A program made the translations under genes and the position numbers. Shown in pieces: positions 36,763-49,296 of a DNA stretch of 64,000 bases (position 1 is its first letter; each line of letters begins with the position of its first letter). A model generated the notes under the pieces. The model was given only the letters and a program-made list of their open reading frames with translations, was not told the origin of the DNA and ran no database searches. This DNA is from Achromobacter xylosoxidans (GTDB lineage: Bacteria; Pseudomonadota; Gammaproteobacteria; Burkholderiales; Burkholderiaceae_B): NCBI RefSeq assembly GCF_001457475.1, contig NZ_LN831029.1, positions 5,766,001 to 5,830,000 of the forward strand, given 5' to 3'.

Positions 36763-37728
36763 ATGTCGAACTTCCGCATCACGCCCAACGCGCTCAGCCA
36801 CAAACTCAAGCTGCACCAGCTGCAGATCTTCGAGCGCGTGCTGGCGCGCCGCTCGCTATCGCGCGCCGCCAGCGAAATGCACCTGACCCAGCCCACCGTC
36901 ACCAAGGCCATCCACGACCTGGAGGCCTTCTTCGGCGCGACACTGTTCGAGCGCTCCAATCGCGGCGTCACGCCGACCGAGCTGGCGCTGGTGCTGGGCC
37001 GCCGCGTGCACGCCATGATGGCCGAGATCCGCTACATGGCCGACGACATCGACGCGGTGCTGGGCGGCGCCAGCGGCCACGTGGTGGTGGGCACGCTGAT
37101 CGCGGCCTCGGCCAAGCTGCTGCCCGAGGCCATCGCGCGGCTGATGACCGAGCACCCCGGCATCCAGGTCACCGTGCGCGAGGGGCCGTCGGCGCAGTTG
37201 CTGCCGGCGCTGGCCACGGGCGACGTCGACATCGTGGTGGGCCGGCTGCCGGGCGCCGACATGGCATCGATCTCGGGCGTGGCCGTCGATCATCATCAGC
37301 TGTACCGCGAAGACCTGTGCCTGGTGGCCGGCGCGCGCCATCCGCTCGCGGGCGCGGCGCGCGTGACGCTGGCCGAGCTGGCCGACCACATCTGGATCCT
37401 GCCCGCGCCCACCTCGCCGCTGCGCGCCTCGATCGAGCGCAGCTTCTTCGATGCCGGCGTGCGGCTGCCCACGCGCCACGTCGAGTCGCTGTCGCTGCTG
37501 ACCAATATCGGCATCCTGATGCACAGCGACGCGCTGGCGCTGATGCCCTACGACGCCGCGGCCCAGTTCCTGGCCATGGGCGTGCTGACGCGCCTGCCCA
37601 CCGACGCCTTCGGCGCGTTCGGCGACGTCGGCTATTCGATCCGCGCCGACCGGCCGCTGACGCCGGCCTGCCTGCGCCTGGTCGACTACCTGAAGCAGAT
37701 CGCGGCGCAGCGCCCCGCCAGCGCCTGA
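36763..37728 (+). CDS. LysR-family regulator within the 3-hydroxyanthranilate locus
   Basis: 321 residues from ATG 36763. HTH region: HQLQIFERVLARRSLSRAAS followed by MHLTQPTVTKAIHDLEAFFG and LFERSNRGVTPTE. The effector domain resembles PcaQ/GbpR-type regulators of aromatic catabolism. It is transcribed in the same direction as the flanking catabolic genes. A CGGGATATCCCG palindrome lies between it and the dioxygenase gene. It may activate the dioxygenase/decarboxylase/transporter part of the locus, giving the locus two regulators together with MarR. Confidence 0.9.
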   Translation: MSNFRITPNALSHKLKLHQLQIFERVLARRSLSRAASEMHLTQPTVTKAIHDLEAFFGATLFERSNRGVTPTELALVLGRRVHAMMAEIRYMADDIDAVLGGASGHVVVGTLIAASAKLLPEAIARLMTEHPGIQVTVREGPSAQLLPALATGDVDIVVGRLPGADMASISGVAVDHHQLYREDLCLVAGARHPLAGAARVTLAELADHIWILPAPTSPLRASIERSFFDAGVRLPTRHVESLSLLTNIGILMHSDALALMPYDAAAQFLAMGVLTRLPTDAFGAFGDVGYSIRADRPLTPACLRLVDYLKQIAAQRPASA

Positions 37729-37745
37729 GCGCCGGCCACCGCATC

Positions 37746-37757
37746 CGGGATATCCCG
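37746..37757. promoter_or_regulatory. Palindrome CGGGATATCCCG upstream of the dioxygenase gene
   Basis: A perfect 12-bp palindrome in the 152-bp gap between the lysR-like gene and the dioxygenase gene, followed by AT-richer DNA. It is a candidate binding site controlling the second transcription unit. Confidence 0.45.
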
Positions 37758-37778
37758 TTCAGGGAAACCCCGCGATAG

Positions 37779-38432
<654 letters not shown>

Positions 38433-38464
38433 CGCCCTCCCCAACCCGCCGCAACTTTCTTTCC

Positions 38465-39466
38465 ATGACCTTGAAAATCGATATGCACGCGCACTTCTTC
38501 CCGCCCATCACGCGGCAGGAAGCAGCGGCGCTGGACCCGGTGGACGCGCCCTGGCTGCGGCGCGACGGCGATGGCTCGACCGGCCAGATCATGGCCGGCG
38601 ACCGCCCCTTCCGCCCGGTCGATGCCACGTTGTGGGACCCGGCCCTGCGCGTCGAACAGATGGACCGCCACGGCGTCGACCTGCAGATCCTGTGCGCCAC
38701 GCCGGTGATGTTCGGCTACAGCTATCCCGCGCGGGCCGCGGCCGACTGGGCCGCGCGCATGAACGACCTGGCGCTGGAGCACTGCGCCTTCGCGCCCGAC
38801 CGCCTCAAGGCCTTGGCGCAGGTGCCGCTGCAGGACCTGGAGCTAGCCTGCCGCGAGGCCTCGCGGGCCCGCGCCGCCGGTCACCTGGGCGTGCAGATCG
38901 GCAACCACGTCGGCCCGCGCGACCTGGACGACGACACGCTGGTGCGGTTCCTGGTGCATTGCGCCGACGAAGGCATCCCGGTGCTGGTGCACCCTTGGGA
39001 CATGATGACCGACGGCCGCATGAAGCGCTGGATGCTGCCGTGGCTGGTCGCCATGCCCGCCGAAACCCAGCTGGGCATCCTGTCGCTGATCCTGTCGGGC
39101 GCGTTCGAGCGCATTCCGCGCAGCCTGAAATTGTGCTTCGCCCACGGCGGCGGCAGCTTCGCCTTCCTGCTGGGACGCGTGGACAACGCCTGGCGCCACC
39201 GCGACATCGTGCGCCAGGACTGTCCGCAACTGCCCTCGTCGTACACCGACCGCTTCTACGTCGACAGCGCCGTGTTCGATCCGCGCTCGCTGCGGCTGTT
39301 GATCGACGTGATGGGCGAGGACCGCGTGCTGCTGGGCTCCGATTATCCGTACCCGCTGGGCGAACAGGAGGTCGGCCGGCTGGTGTCGAATTCCGACCTG
39401 CTGCCCGCGGTGCAGCACAAGATCCTGGCGGCCAACACGCAGACGTTCTTCGGGCTGGATCGCTGA
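38465..39466 (+). CDS. nbaD: 2-amino-3-carboxymuconate 6-semialdehyde decarboxylase (ACMSD)
   Basis: 333 residues, an amidohydrolase-fold decarboxylase. Zinc ligands His8, His10, His176 and Asp293 and the proton-relay His227 all appear ([35 protein letters not shown]). Arg50 and Arg238 match the substrate-binding arginines of the family. It decarboxylates the unstable dioxygenase product to 2-aminomuconate semialdehyde, keeping flux away from quinolinate. It lies 32 bp after the dioxygenase gene. Confidence 0.95.
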   Translation: MTLKIDMHAHFFPPITRQEAAALDPVDAPWLRRDGDGSTGQIMAGDRPFRPVDATLWDPALRVEQMDRHGVDLQILCATPVMFGYSYPARAAADWAARMNDLALEHCAFAPDRLKALAQVPLQDLELACREASRARAAGHLGVQIGNHVGPRDLDDDTLVRFLVHCADEGIPVLVHPWDMMTDGRMKRWMLPWLVAMPAETQLGILSLILSGAFERIPRSLKLCFAHGGGSFAFLLGRVDNAWRHRDIVRQDCPQLPSSYTDRFYVDSAVFDPRSLRLLIDVMGEDRVLLGSDYPYPLGEQEVGRLVSNSDLLPAVQHKILAANTQTFFGLDR

Positions 39467-39516
39467 GCCGCCCGCCAACCATGACCGTGACACACGGCAA
39501 CGCAAGGGGATTCACC

Positions 39517-40692
39517 ATGAAACGCATCCATCTGCTGGCCGCCGCGGCGGCCGTGGCCCTGGCTCCCGGGGCCGCCGCCTGGGCCGACGTCAAGATCGGC
39601 CTGCTGACCACGTTGACCGGCCCGGGCTCGGTGCTGGGGCAGGACCAGCTCGACGGCTTCATGCTGGCCGTGGAACAGGGCGGCGGCAAGCTCGGCGGCG
39701 TGCCAGTGCAGGTCATCAAGGAAGACGACCAGTTCAAGCCCGAGATCGGCGTGCAGGCCGCGCGCAAGTTGGTGCAGAGCGACAAGGTGCCGATCATCAC
39801 CGGCATCGTGTATTCGAACGTGATGCTGGCCGTGGCGCGGCCGGTGACGGGCGCCGGCGTGTTCCTGGTGGGCTCGAATGCCGGCCCCACCAACCTGGCC
39901 GGCAAGGACTGTTCGCCGTTCTTTTTCTCGACCTCGTGGAACAACACCCAGCGCCACGAAGGCAGCGGCGAGATGGCCAACCAGATGGGCTTCCGGAAGG
40001 TCTACCTGCTGGCGCCCAACTACCAGGCCGGCAAGGACGCCATGGCCGGCTTCAAGCGCTTCTTCAAGGGCGAGGTGGTCAACGAGGTCTTCACCCAGGT
40101 CAACCAGCCCGACTACTCGGTCGAGCTGGCGGCGCTGGCCGACGCCAGGCCCGATGCCGCCTATGTGTTCTTTCCCGGCGGCATGGGCGTGAACTTCATC
40201 AAGCAATACCGCCAGGCCGGCCTGTTCGACAAGATCCCGCTGCTGTCGGTCGACACCATCGACGGCGCCACCCTGCCCGCGCTGCAGAAGGACGCGCTCG
40301 GCGCGGTCACCAACGTGCCGTACTCGCCCGACCTGGACAACGCCGCCAACAAGGCCTTCGCCGCCGCCTTCCGCCAGAAGTACGGCCGCGAGCCGTCCAG
40401 CTATGCAGCCCAGTCGTGGGACGCGGCGCAACTGATCGGCTCGGCGCTCAAGCGCACCGGCGGCAAGACCGACGACAAGGAAGCCTTGCGCAAGGCGCTG
40501 GAGGCGGCCGACTTCGCATCGGTGCGCGGCGAGTTCCGCTACCAACCCAACCATTTCCCGGTGGCCGGCTTCTTCCGCGCCGACGTGGCGGCGGGCGCGG
40601 ACGGCAAGGTCGGTTTCGTCAACAAGGGCCCGATCTTCGCCGACCTGTCCAAGGTTTCGGACCAGTATGCCGCCCAGTGCGCCATGAAATGA
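39517..40692 (+). CDS. Periplasmic substrate-binding protein of a branched-chain-type ABC importer
   Basis: 391 residues with signal peptide (IHLLAAAAAVALAPGAAAWA) and the type I periplasmic-binding fold of the Leu/Ile/Val group: VKIGLLTTLTGPGSVLGQDQ, PEIGVQAARKLVQSDKV and SYAAQSWDAAQLIGSALKR. Members in aromatic catabolic loci bind benzoate-like acids. Here it follows the ACMSD gene by 50 bp and starts with a good SD (AAGGGGA), so its ligand is predicted to be 3-hydroxyanthranilate or a related aromatic or amino acid. The specificity is inferred from context only. Confidence 0.9.
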   Translation: MKRIHLLAAAAAVALAPGAAAWADVKIGLLTTLTGPGSVLGQDQLDGFMLAVEQGGGKLGGVPVQVIKEDDQFKPEIGVQAARKLVQSDKVPIITGIVYSNVMLAVARPVTGAGVFLVGSNAGPTNLAGKDCSPFFFSTSWNNTQRHEGSGEMANQMGFRKVYLLAPNYQAGKDAMAGFKRFFKGEVVNEVFTQVNQPDYSVELAALADARPDAAYVFFPGGMGVNFIKQYRQAGLFDKIPLLSVDTIDGATLPALQKDALGAVTNVPYSPDLDNAANKAFAAAFRQKYGREPSSYAAQSWDAAQLIGSALKRTGGKTDDKEALRKALEAADFASVRGEFRYQPNHFPVAGFFRADVAAGADGKVGFVNKGPIFADLSKVSDQYAAQCAMK

Positions 40693-40727
40693 CGCCGGCC
40701 TGCCGGGCAAGAACGAGGTAAGGCGCC

Positions 40728-41648
40728 ATGTCCGCGACATTGCTGCTGGTGCAGGCCCTGAACGGCCTGCAACTGGGTATCCTGCTTTTCCTGCTGGCCG
40801 CCGGCCTGACGCTGGTGTTCGGCATCATGAACTTCATCAACCTGGCGCACGGCTCGCTGTACATGATGGGCGCGTTCATCGCGGCCACCGTGTTCCGCCA
40901 CAGCGGCTCATTCCTGCTGGCGGCCGCCGCGGTGGTGGCGGGCATGGCGCTGCTGGGCCTGCTGCTGGACCGCATCGCGCTGGCGCGGCTGTATCCGCGC
41001 GAGCACCTGGACCAGGTGCTCGCCACCTTCGGTTTCATCCTGTTCTTCAACGAGCTGACCCGCATCATCTGGGGCCCGGCGCCCCTCAGCATGGGCCTGC
41101 CGTCGTGGCTGTCGGGCACCATCGACCTGCTGGGCGTCACCTACCCGCTGTACCGCTTTCTCATCATCGTGGCGGGGCTGGCGGTGGCGGCGGGCTGCTA
41201 CGCGCTGATCCACTGCACGCGGCTGGGCATGCTGATACGCGCCGGCTCCACCGACCGCATGATGGTGGGCGCGCTGGGCGTGAACATCGCGCGCCTGAAC
41301 ACGCTGCTGTTCGTGCTGGGCGCGGTGCTGGCCGGCGTGGCCGGGTTGATGGCCGGGCCGATCCTGTCGGCGCAGACTGGCATGGGCGAACCGATCCTGA
41401 TCCTGACGCTGGTGGTCATCGTCATCGGCGGCATCGGCTCGGTGCGCGGCGCCTTCCTGGCGGCGCTGATGGTGGGGCTGGTGGACACGCTGGGCCGGGC
41501 GCTGCTGCCCGCCCTGCTGCGCGCCGCGCTGCCGCCGGCCGCCGCCAACGCGGCCGGTCCGGCGATCGCCTCGATGCTGATCTACATCGTCATGGCGCTG
41601 GTGCTGGCGCTGCGGCCGCAGGGCCTGTTTCCCGTGCGGCACGGCTAG
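40728..41648 (+). CDS. ABC importer permease, LivH type
   Basis: 306 residues, about eight membrane helices. LivH-family signatures: LQLGILLFLLAAGLTLVFGI, MNFINLAHGSLYMMGAFIA, IRAGSTDRMMVGALGVNI and LVVIVIGGIGSVRGAFLAAL (the EAA-like cytoplasmic loop). It pairs with the downstream LivM-like permease to form the membrane channel. Confidence 0.92.
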   Translation: MSATLLLVQALNGLQLGILLFLLAAGLTLVFGIMNFINLAHGSLYMMGAFIAATVFRHSGSFLLAAAAVVAGMALLGLLLDRIALARLYPREHLDQVLATFGFILFFNELTRIIWGPAPLSMGLPSWLSGTIDLLGVTYPLYRFLIIVAGLAVAAGCYALIHCTRLGMLIRAGSTDRMMVGALGVNIARLNTLLFVLGAVLAGVAGLMAGPILSAQTGMGEPILILTLVVIVIGGIGSVRGAFLAALMVGLVDTLGRALLPALLRAALPPAAANAAGPAIASMLIYIVMALVLALRPQGLFPVRHG

Positions 41649-41667
41649 CGCCCAAGGAGGCCAACAC

Positions 41668-42650
41668 ATGCTTCGACTCTCTCCCCGCGCGTTCGCCGCC
41701 GGCGCGCTGCTGCTGCTCCTGGCGCTGGTGCCGCTGTATGCGCAATGGCAGGGCGAACCCTTCCTGCTGGCGCTGTTCGGCCGCGTGCTGGTGTACGGCA
41801 TCGCCGCGCTGGCGCTGAACCTGCTGCTGGGCTACGGCGGCATGGTCAGCTTCGGCCACGCGCTGTACCTGGGCCTGGGGGCCTATGCGGTCGGCGTGCT
41901 GAACCACTACGGCATCGAGAACGGCTGGCTGCACCTGCTGGCCGCGTTGGGCGCCTGCGCGGCCGTCGGCCTGGTGAGCGGCTACGTGGTCATGCGCACG
42001 TCCGGCATCGCCTTCATCATGATCACGCTGGCGTTCGCGCAGATGTTCTATTTCCTGGCCACCGGGCTGGAAGGTTTCGGCGGCGACGACGGCATGTCGC
42101 TGTTCGCCGGCAGCGACTTCGGCCTGTTCCGGCTGGATACGCCGCTGGCGCTGTACTACACCGCGTTCGGCGTGCTGCTGCTGGCGCTGGCCGCGCTGCG
42201 CCGCCTGGTGCAGGCGCCGTTCGGCATGGTCCTGCGCGGCTGCCAGGCCAACGAGCGGCGCATGCGCGCGCTGGGCTTCGCGACGCTGCGCTATCGCCTG
42301 GCGGCCTACGTGCTGTCGGCGATGGTATGCGGCGTGGCGGGCGTGCTGCTGGCCAACCTGACGCTGTACGTATCGCCTTCGTACCTGGCCTGGACCACCT
42401 CCGGCGAACTGATCGTGATGGTGGCGCTGGGCGGACTGGGCACGGTGGTCGGCCCGGTCGCCGGGGCGCTGGCCTTCCTGCTGCTGGAGGAAGGGCTGAA
42501 GCTGCTGACCGACCATTGGATGCTGGTAATGGGCCTGCTGATCGTAGGCGTGGTGCTGGTGTCGCGCCGCGGCCTGTATGGCGGCCTGTCGGACAAGCCG
42601 TTGCGCCTGGGCGCCGCGCGCGCCCTGCCCCATCCCACCGGAGAACCGCG

Positions 42651-42654
<4 letters not shown>
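41668..42654 (+). CDS. ABC importer permease, LivM type
   Basis: 328 residues, about nine helices. LivM hallmarks: LALNLLLGYGGMVSFGHALY, YVVMRTSGIAFIMITLAFAQ, RGCQANERRMRALGFATLRY and LGGLGTVVGPVAGALAFLLL. It lies 19 bp after the LivH-type gene. Its stop overlaps the next start by 4 bp (ATGA), so the ATPase is translationally coupled. Confidence 0.92.
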
Positions 42655-44137
<1,483 letters not shown>

Positions 44138-44167
44138 CGCGGCGGCCGGGGCCGTCGCGCCGCCGGC

Positions 44168-45796
44168 TCATATGCCGACGCCGGCCGCTTCCCGCGAGCG
44201 TGGCGCGGCCTCGGCGCCAGCGCCCGCGGCCATCTCTGCCGCTGGCGCGGCATCGGCCGGATCGGAAGGCGCGGGGTCGCGCGCCACCGCTTCCAGCGCA
44301 TGCAGCGCCCCGTGTTCGCGCAGGATTTCCAGCTGCGCGGCTAGCGCGTTGACGAACACGGGCTTGTCGCCCAGGTCGCCGAACACCGGCCGATAGCCCG
44401 CCAGCACCAGGGCGCGGCGATACGCGGCCTGCTTGGGCGCAGCCGCCCGCGCCGCCACATCGGCGCGCGCCAGCAGCCTGGACAACGGCGCGGCCAGCGG
44501 ATCTTCGATGGGATAGCGCGCGCCGTGCTCGTCTTCGCCGCGCAGGTAGTGCAGCCAGGCCGCCACGGCGAGCGCCAGCCTGCGGATGTCGTCACCGCCG
44601 CGCAGGCGGTCGCGGATCGTGGCCAGCAGGCGGGGCGGCAGCTTCTGCGATCCGTCCATCGCCACCTGCCGGGTCGGATGCGGCAGCGCCGCGTTGTCGA
44701 CCCGCGCCAGGAATCGCTGGCGATAGCCTTCCAGGCCCGCATCCGGGATGCCCTTGAGCGTCGGCGCGATCTCGTGGCGCATCAGGTCGTCGACGAAGCC
44801 GCGCAGCGCCGGCACCGCCGCGGCCTCGCGCATCGTGGCCGCGCCCAGCAACGTGCCCAGGTAGGCCAGCACCGAGTGCGGGCCGTTGACCATGCGCAGC
44901 TTCAGGCGCTCGTAGGGCGCGGCGTTGGCCACGAAGGTCGCGCCCGCCGCCTCCCAGGCCGGACGCCCGGCCGCGAATTTATCCTCGACCACCCAGTTCA
45001 TGTAGGGCTCGCCGATCACCGGCCAGGCGTCCTCCACGCCCAGCCGCTGCGCGATGCGCGCGCGGTCGTCGTCGCGCGTGGCCGGCACGATGCGGTCCAC
45101 CATGGAATTGGGGAAGGTGCAGTGCGTGTCGATCCAGCTGGTCAGGGCCACGTCCAGCCGCAGCGCGAAGGCCAGCACCAGGCTGCGCAAGGTGTCGCCG
45201 TTGGCCTGCAGGTTGTCGCAGGACAGCAGCGTCACGGGGGGCAGGCCGCGCTCGCGGCGCAGCGCCAGGCCGTGCACCAGCAGGCCGATGGCGCTGCGCG
45301 GACGGATCGGATTGTCCAGATCGTGCAGGATGTCCGGATCGTCCCAGCGCAGGTGGCCGGTGGCCGGGTCGTGGCAATAGCCCTTCTCGGTGATGGTCAG
45401 GCTGACGATGCGCGTCTGCGGATAGGCGATGCGTTCGAGCACCGCGTGGGGGTATTCCTCGGCGACCATCACGCGCTGCACCGCGCCGACCACGCGCAGT
45501 TGCTCGCGCGCCGCGCCATCCGGGCCGCTGTCACGCAGCGCCAGGGTGTAGAGGCCGTCCTGCGGCGCCAGCGCGTCGCGCGTGGCGGGGCTGCGCAGCG
45601 ACACGCCGAGAATGCCCCAGGTCAGGTCCTGGCTGGCGGCCATGGCCAGGTCCGTGGCCAGCGCCTGGTGCGCGCGGTGAAAGGCGCCCAGCCCCAGATG
45701 CACGATGCCCGGCGTCAGTCGGCTGCGGTCATAGGCGGGTTTCTCCACGTCCGCGGGCAGGCGTGGCAAGGACTCCGTATTCAAGCGTTCGAGCAT
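44168..45796 (-). CDS. Mannitol dehydrogenase/fructuronate reductase-family polyol dehydrogenase
   Basis: 542 residues from ATG 45796. The Rossmann N-terminal domain opens with GIVHLGLGAFHRAHQALATD and continues with RIVSLTITEKGYCHDP. The C-terminal catalytic domain holds the family's LLSCDNLQANGDTLRSLVL, TFPNSMVDRIVPATRDDDR and LRMVNGPHSVLAYLG, with the active-site Lys in LKLRMVNGPHS and KGIP. It is an NAD-dependent long-chain polyol or hexuronate dehydrogenase (mannitol, arabinitol or fructuronate). The last 30 residues are an Ala/Pro-rich extension. No sugar transporter is next to it. Confidence 0.9.
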   Translation of the reverse strand: MLERLNTESLPRLPADVEKPAYDRSRLTPGIVHLGLGAFHRAHQALATDLAMAASQDLTWGILGVSLRSPATRDALAPQDGLYTLALRDSGPDGAAREQLRVVGAVQRVMVAEEYPHAVLERIAYPQTRIVSLTITEKGYCHDPATGHLRWDDPDILHDLDNPIRPRSAIGLLVHGLALRRERGLPPVTLLSCDNLQANGDTLRSLVLAFALRLDVALTSWIDTHCTFPNSMVDRIVPATRDDDRARIAQRLGVEDAWPVIGEPYMNWVVEDKFAAGRPAWEAAGATFVANAAPYERLKLRMVNGPHSVLAYLGTLLGAATMREAAAVPALRGFVDDLMRHEIAPTLKGIPDAGLEGYRQRFLARVDNAALPHPTRQVAMDGSQKLPPRLLATIRDRLRGGDDIRRLALAVAAWLHYLRGEDEHGARYPIEDPLAAPLSRLLARADVAARAAAPKQAAYRRALVLAGYRPVFGDLGDKPVFVNALAAQLEILREHGALHALEAVARDPAPSDPADAAPAAEMAAGAGAEAAPRSREAAGVGI

Positions 45797-46063
45797 GGAT
45801 CGCAATGTCTCATGGCGCCGTCATGCATCTGCCCCGGGACAGGCGGAAAGGCGCGTTGGTAGGGAATTGCACACGGCGGGCGGGCTCGAAGCCGACGCCG
45901 TGATGCCGCGCGTCGCCAGGGTATCGCATGGTCGTGACGAAGGCAAAAAGTAACGTAGTATTACCAGTAAAAACCCACGGATCCTTGACCCGCCTCATGC
46001 CGAATCACGCCGGCAACCCATATCTGTTAAAAAGCCGCCACACCCGGCCTTATTACGCTTCCC
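45797..46063. other. Divergent intergenic region
   Basis: 267 bases between the polyol dehydrogenase and dgkA genes. A cluster of GTAA/TTAC half-sites (GTAACGTAGTATTAC at 45950-45964 and TTACCAGTAA at 45961-45970) in an AT-rich patch could be an operator or promoter area. Nothing else is recognised. Confidence 0.4.
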
Positions 46064-46462
46064 ATGTCGACCAATCCGCACCACTCGCCCTACAAAAGCA
46101 CCGGCGGCCTGCGCCGCATCCTGAATGCGCTGCGCTACTCGCTGCAGGGCCTGCAGGCCGCCATCAAGTACGAGGCCGCCTTCCGCCAGGAACTGGCGCT
46201 GGCCGTGCTGCTGATCCCGGCCGCGTTCTTTTTGGGACGCACCACCGTCGAGGTGTTCTTCCTGATCGGCACCGTGGTGCTGGTGCTGGCGGTGGAACTG
46301 CTGAATTCGGCGGTCGAAGCGCTGGCCGACGCCTTGTCTGTCGACACCCATCCCCTGCTGGGACGGGCCAAGGACCTGGGCAGCGCGGCCGTCATGCTGC
46401 TGTTGCTGTTCACCGTGGCCGTCTGGGTGGGCGTGGCGGTGAGCCGGTTCGTGATGCACTGA
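46064..46462 (+). CDS. dgkA: Diacylglycerol kinase
   Basis: 132 residues, three membrane helices. The family core is intact: NALRYSLQGLQAAIKYEAAF, RQELALAVLLIP, TVVLVLAVELLNSAVEALAD (catalytic Glu/Asn) and GRAKDLGSAAVMLLLL. It phosphorylates diacylglycerol to phosphatidic acid at the inner membrane. It is slightly longer at the N-terminus than the E. coli enzyme. Confidence 0.96.
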   Translation: MSTNPHHSPYKSTGGLRRILNALRYSLQGLQAAIKYEAAFRQELALAVLLIPAAFFLGRTTVEVFFLIGTVVLVLAVELLNSAVEALADALSVDTHPLLGRAKDLGSAAVMLLLLFTVAVWVGVAVSRFVMH

Positions 46463-46514
46463 ATTCCGGCGCCGGCTTGCCCGCCCCGGGGTCCGCGCCT
46501 CTATACTGGGAGCC

Positions 46515-47834
46515 ATGATGCCCAACTCGACGCCAGCCCCTTCGGAACGCATCGTCATCGTCGGCGGGGGTGCCGGCGGCCTCGAACTGGCGGCCAAGCT
46601 CGGCCGCATCCACGGCCGCCAGCACATCACCCTGGTCGACAGCCGGCCGTTCCACATCTGGAAGCCGTCGCTGCACGAAGCGGCGGCCGGCACACTGGAC
46701 GTCCACCAGGAAGGCCTGTCCTACCTGATGCTGGCGCACCTGAACGGCTTTTCCTTCGCCCAGGGCCGGTTGGTCGGCGTCGACCGCGAACGCCGGCTGA
46801 TCAGCGTCGACGCCGTGGCCGACGCGCAAGGCCAGGAAGTGCTGCCGCGCCGCGAACTGGCCTACGACACGCTGGTGCTGGCGCTGGGCAGCACCTCCAA
46901 TTTCTTCAATACCCCGGGCGCGGCCGAACACGCCGTCACGCTGGACACCACCGAGAACGCCGAGCAGTTCCGCCTGACCATGCTCAAGGCCATGGCGCTG
47001 GTCGACCAGGCCAAGGTGCGCGATCCGTCGGCGCGGCTGGACCTGGTGATCGTCGGCGGCGGCGCCACCGGCGTCGAGCTGGCGGTCGAACTGACCGAAG
47101 CCAGCCACGTCGTCAGTGCCTACGGCCTGCCGAATTTCCGCGCCGAGCGCGACCTGGCGATCACGCTGGTCGAGGGCGCGCCGCGCATCCTGTCGGCGCT
47201 GCCCGAAAAGATCTCCGCCGCCGCCACCGCGCGGCTCACCGAACTCGGCATCCGCGTCGAAACCGCGTGCCGGGTCTCGGAAGTCACCGCCGATTCCGTC
47301 AAGACCGCCGACGGCCGCGAATTCCCGGCGCGGCTGTGCATGTGGGCGGCCGGCATCAAGGGCCCGGCCCTGCTGGCCGAACTGGACCTGCCGCTGAACA
47401 AGCTGGGCCAGGTCGAGGTCAATGAACGGCTCGAAACCGCCGACCCGCACATCCTGGCGCTGGGCGACTGCTGCGCCGCGCCCTGGCGCGACGGCCGCAC
47501 CGTGCCGGCGCGCGCCCAGGCCGCGCACCAGCAGGCCGACTACCTGTGCAAGAAGCTCACCGCGCGCCTGCGCCGCGCGGCCGAACCCACCGCTCCCTAC
47601 GTCTACGAAGACCACGGCTCGCTGGTCTCGCTGGGCCAGGACGCCGGCGTCGGCAGCCTGATGGGCAAGCTGGCCGGACGGGGACTGTTCGTAAGCGGTA
47701 CACTGGCGCGCCTGATGTACATGAGCCTGCACCTGATGCACCACAAAGCGGTGCTGGGCATCTCACGCACCGCCTCCCTGGCCCTGGCGCGCCTGCTCAT
47801 GCGGCGCACGCGCCCCCGGGTCAAACTGCACTGA
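46515..47834 (+). CDS. ndh: Type II NADH:quinone dehydrogenase
   Basis: 439 residues with two dinucleotide-binding folds: FAD site [18 protein letters not shown] and NAD site [32 protein letters not shown] marks the second FAD loop. The C-terminal segment ([20 protein letters not shown]) and a basic tail anchor it to the membrane, as in NDH-2 enzymes. It transfers electrons from NADH to quinone without proton pumping. Confidence 0.95.
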   Translation: MMPNSTPAPSERIVIVGGGAGGLELAAKLGRIHGRQHITLVDSRPFHIWKPSLHEAAAGTLDVHQEGLSYLMLAHLNGFSFAQGRLVGVDRERRLISVDAVADAQGQEVLPRRELAYDTLVLALGSTSNFFNTPGAAEHAVTLDTTENAEQFRLTMLKAMALVDQAKVRDPSARLDLVIVGGGATGVELAVELTEASHVVSAYGLPNFRAERDLAITLVEGAPRILSALPEKISAAATARLTELGIRVETACRVSEVTADSVKTADGREFPARLCMWAAGIKGPALLAELDLPLNKLGQVEVNERLETADPHILALGDCCAAPWRDGRTVPARAQAAHQQADYLCKKLTARLRRAAEPTAPYVYEDHGSLVSLGQDAGVGSLMGKLAGRGLFVSGTLARLMYMSLHLMHHKAVLGISRTASLALARLLMRRTRPRVKLH

Positions 47835-47841
47835 ACTCCCC

Positions 47842-48660
47842 ATGAATTTCCTCCAAAGACTCGAACACGCCTGGACCACCAGCAACTCGCTCCTGCAAGT
47901 CGGGCTCGACCCCGACCCGCAACGCTTCCCGCGTGAACTGCAGGGCAAGCCGGACGCGATCTTCCAGTTCTGCCGCGACATCGTCGATGCCACCGCGCCC
48001 TACGCCTGCAGCTTCAAGCCGCAGATCGCCTACTTCGCCGCGCACCGCGCCGAAGACCAGCTCGAAGCGCTGTGCCAGCACATCCGCGACCAGCACCCCG
48101 ACCTGCCCATCGTGCTGGACGCCAAGCGCGGCGACATCGGCTCCACCGCCGAGAACTACGCCCGCGAAGCCTACGAGCGCTACCAGGCGCACGCGCTGAC
48201 GGTCAGCCCGTACATGGGCCTGGACTCGGTCGAGCCCTACCTGGCCTGGCGCGACCGCGGCGTGATCGTGCTGTGCCGCACCTCCAACCCCGGCGGGTCG
48301 GACCTGCAGTTCCTCAAGATGGACAACGGCGAGCCCCTGTACCTGCACGTGGCGGGGCTGGTGGCCGACAAGTGGAATGCCAACGGCCAATGCGGCCTGG
48401 TGGTGGGCGCGACCTTCCCGAACGAGCTGGCCGCGGTGCGCCAGCGCATCGGCGACGCGGTGCCGCTGCTGGTGCCCGGCATCGGCGCCCAGGGCGGCGA
48501 CATCACCGCCACCGTCAATGCCGGCGCCAACGCCGCGCGCAGCGGCATGATGATCAACTCGTCGCGCGCCATCATCTACGCCAGCGGCGGCGATGACTGG
48601 CGCCAGGCCGCGGGCGAGGCCGCGCGCGGCCTGCGCGACGCGATCAACGCGGTGCGCTGA
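47842..48660 (+). CDS. pyrF: Orotidine 5'-phosphate decarboxylase
   Basis: 272 residues of the longer (type 2) PyrF branch. The catalytic Asp93-x-Lys95-xx-Asp98 is in [16 protein letters not shown]. Other blocks: [28 protein letters not shown] and the phosphate-gripper region ([12 protein letters not shown]). It makes UMP from OMP in pyrimidine synthesis. It starts 8 bp after the ndh stop. Confidence 0.97.
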   Translation: MNFLQRLEHAWTTSNSLLQVGLDPDPQRFPRELQGKPDAIFQFCRDIVDATAPYACSFKPQIAYFAAHRAEDQLEALCQHIRDQHPDLPIVLDAKRGDIGSTAENYAREAYERYQAHALTVSPYMGLDSVEPYLAWRDRGVIVLCRTSNPGGSDLQFLKMDNGEPLYLHVAGLVADKWNANGQCGLVVGATFPNELAAVRQRIGDAVPLLVPGIGAQGGDITATVNAGANAARSGMMINSSRAIIYASGGDDWRQAAGEAARGLRDAINAVR

Positions 48661-48701
48661 GCGCCGCTCGCGGGGGCCAGGCGGCTCCCGCGGTATCCCT
48701 G

Positions 48702-48725
48702 GACCGCGCCATTGCGCGCGCGGTC
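48702..48725. terminator. Hairpin between convergent pyrF and pncC
   Basis: GACCGCGC (48702-48709) and GCGCGGTC (48718-48725) pair across an 8-base loop, in the 69-bp gap between convergent genes. The hairpin is followed by TTCCT, so it is a weak bidirectional terminator candidate. Confidence 0.45.
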
Positions 48726-48729
48726 TTCC

Positions 48730-49296
48730 TCAACGCCGGTTGACCGGCGCCCCCAGCAGTTCCAGCACCCCGCGCAGCGCGAATTCAACCGCCTGCTGGC
48801 GCACCTGCGCGCGATCGCCGCTGAAGACATGGGTGACGGCGCGGCTGCTGATGCCGTCGCCGACCCGCTGCGCGAAGCCGAAGCACACCATGCCCACCGG
48901 CTTGCCCGGCGTGGCGCCGCCCGGGCCGGCGATGCCGGTGGTGGACACCGCCACCTGCGCCGCCGGCGATGCCAGCAGCACACCGTTGGCCATTTCCAGC
49001 GCCACCGGCTCGCTGACCGCGCCGAAGTGATGCAGCGCATCCGGCGACACGTCCAGCTCGGCGACCTTGGCGTCGTTGCTGTAGGTGATGAAGCCGCGAT
49101 CGAACCACTCGCTGGAACCGGCCACCGCCGTCACGGCGCCGGCCAGCAGGCCGCCGGTGCAGGACTCGGCGGTGCCCAGCACCAGGCCCTGGCGCCGCAG
49201 CGTGTCGCCCAGCCGCTCGGCCAGTCCATAAGCGGTGGCCTGCGCCAATTGTTCGGCCGACAGATTGGACCGGCCGCCTTCGTGTTGCTGGTTCAT
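48730..49296 (-). CDS. pncC: Nicotinamide-nucleotide amidohydrolase (CinA C-terminal family)
   Basis: 188 residues from ATG 49296. CinA-C motifs: GLVLGTAESCTGGLLAGAVT, WFDRGFITYSNDAKVAEL, VSTTGIAGPGGATPGKPVGM and VFSGDRAQVRQQAVEFAL. It hydrolyses nicotinamide mononucleotide to nicotinate mononucleotide in NAD recycling. Its start overlaps the pgpA stop by 4 bp. The protein has an N-terminal extension of about 20 residues. Confidence 0.93.
   Translation of the reverse strand: MNQQHEGGRSNLSAEQLAQATAYGLAERLGDTLRRQGLVLGTAESCTGGLLAGAVTAVAGSSEWFDRGFITYSNDAKVAELDVSPDALHHFGAVSEPVALEMANGVLLASPAAQVAVSTTGIAGPGGATPGKPVGMVCFGFAQRVGDGISSRAVTHVFSGDRAQVRQQAVEFALRGVLELLGAPVNRR

Noticed and set aside
44138..44167. 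Terminator between the LivF gene and the polyol dehydrogenase gene
   Set aside because: GC-rich with partial dyad only and no T-run; too weak to call.
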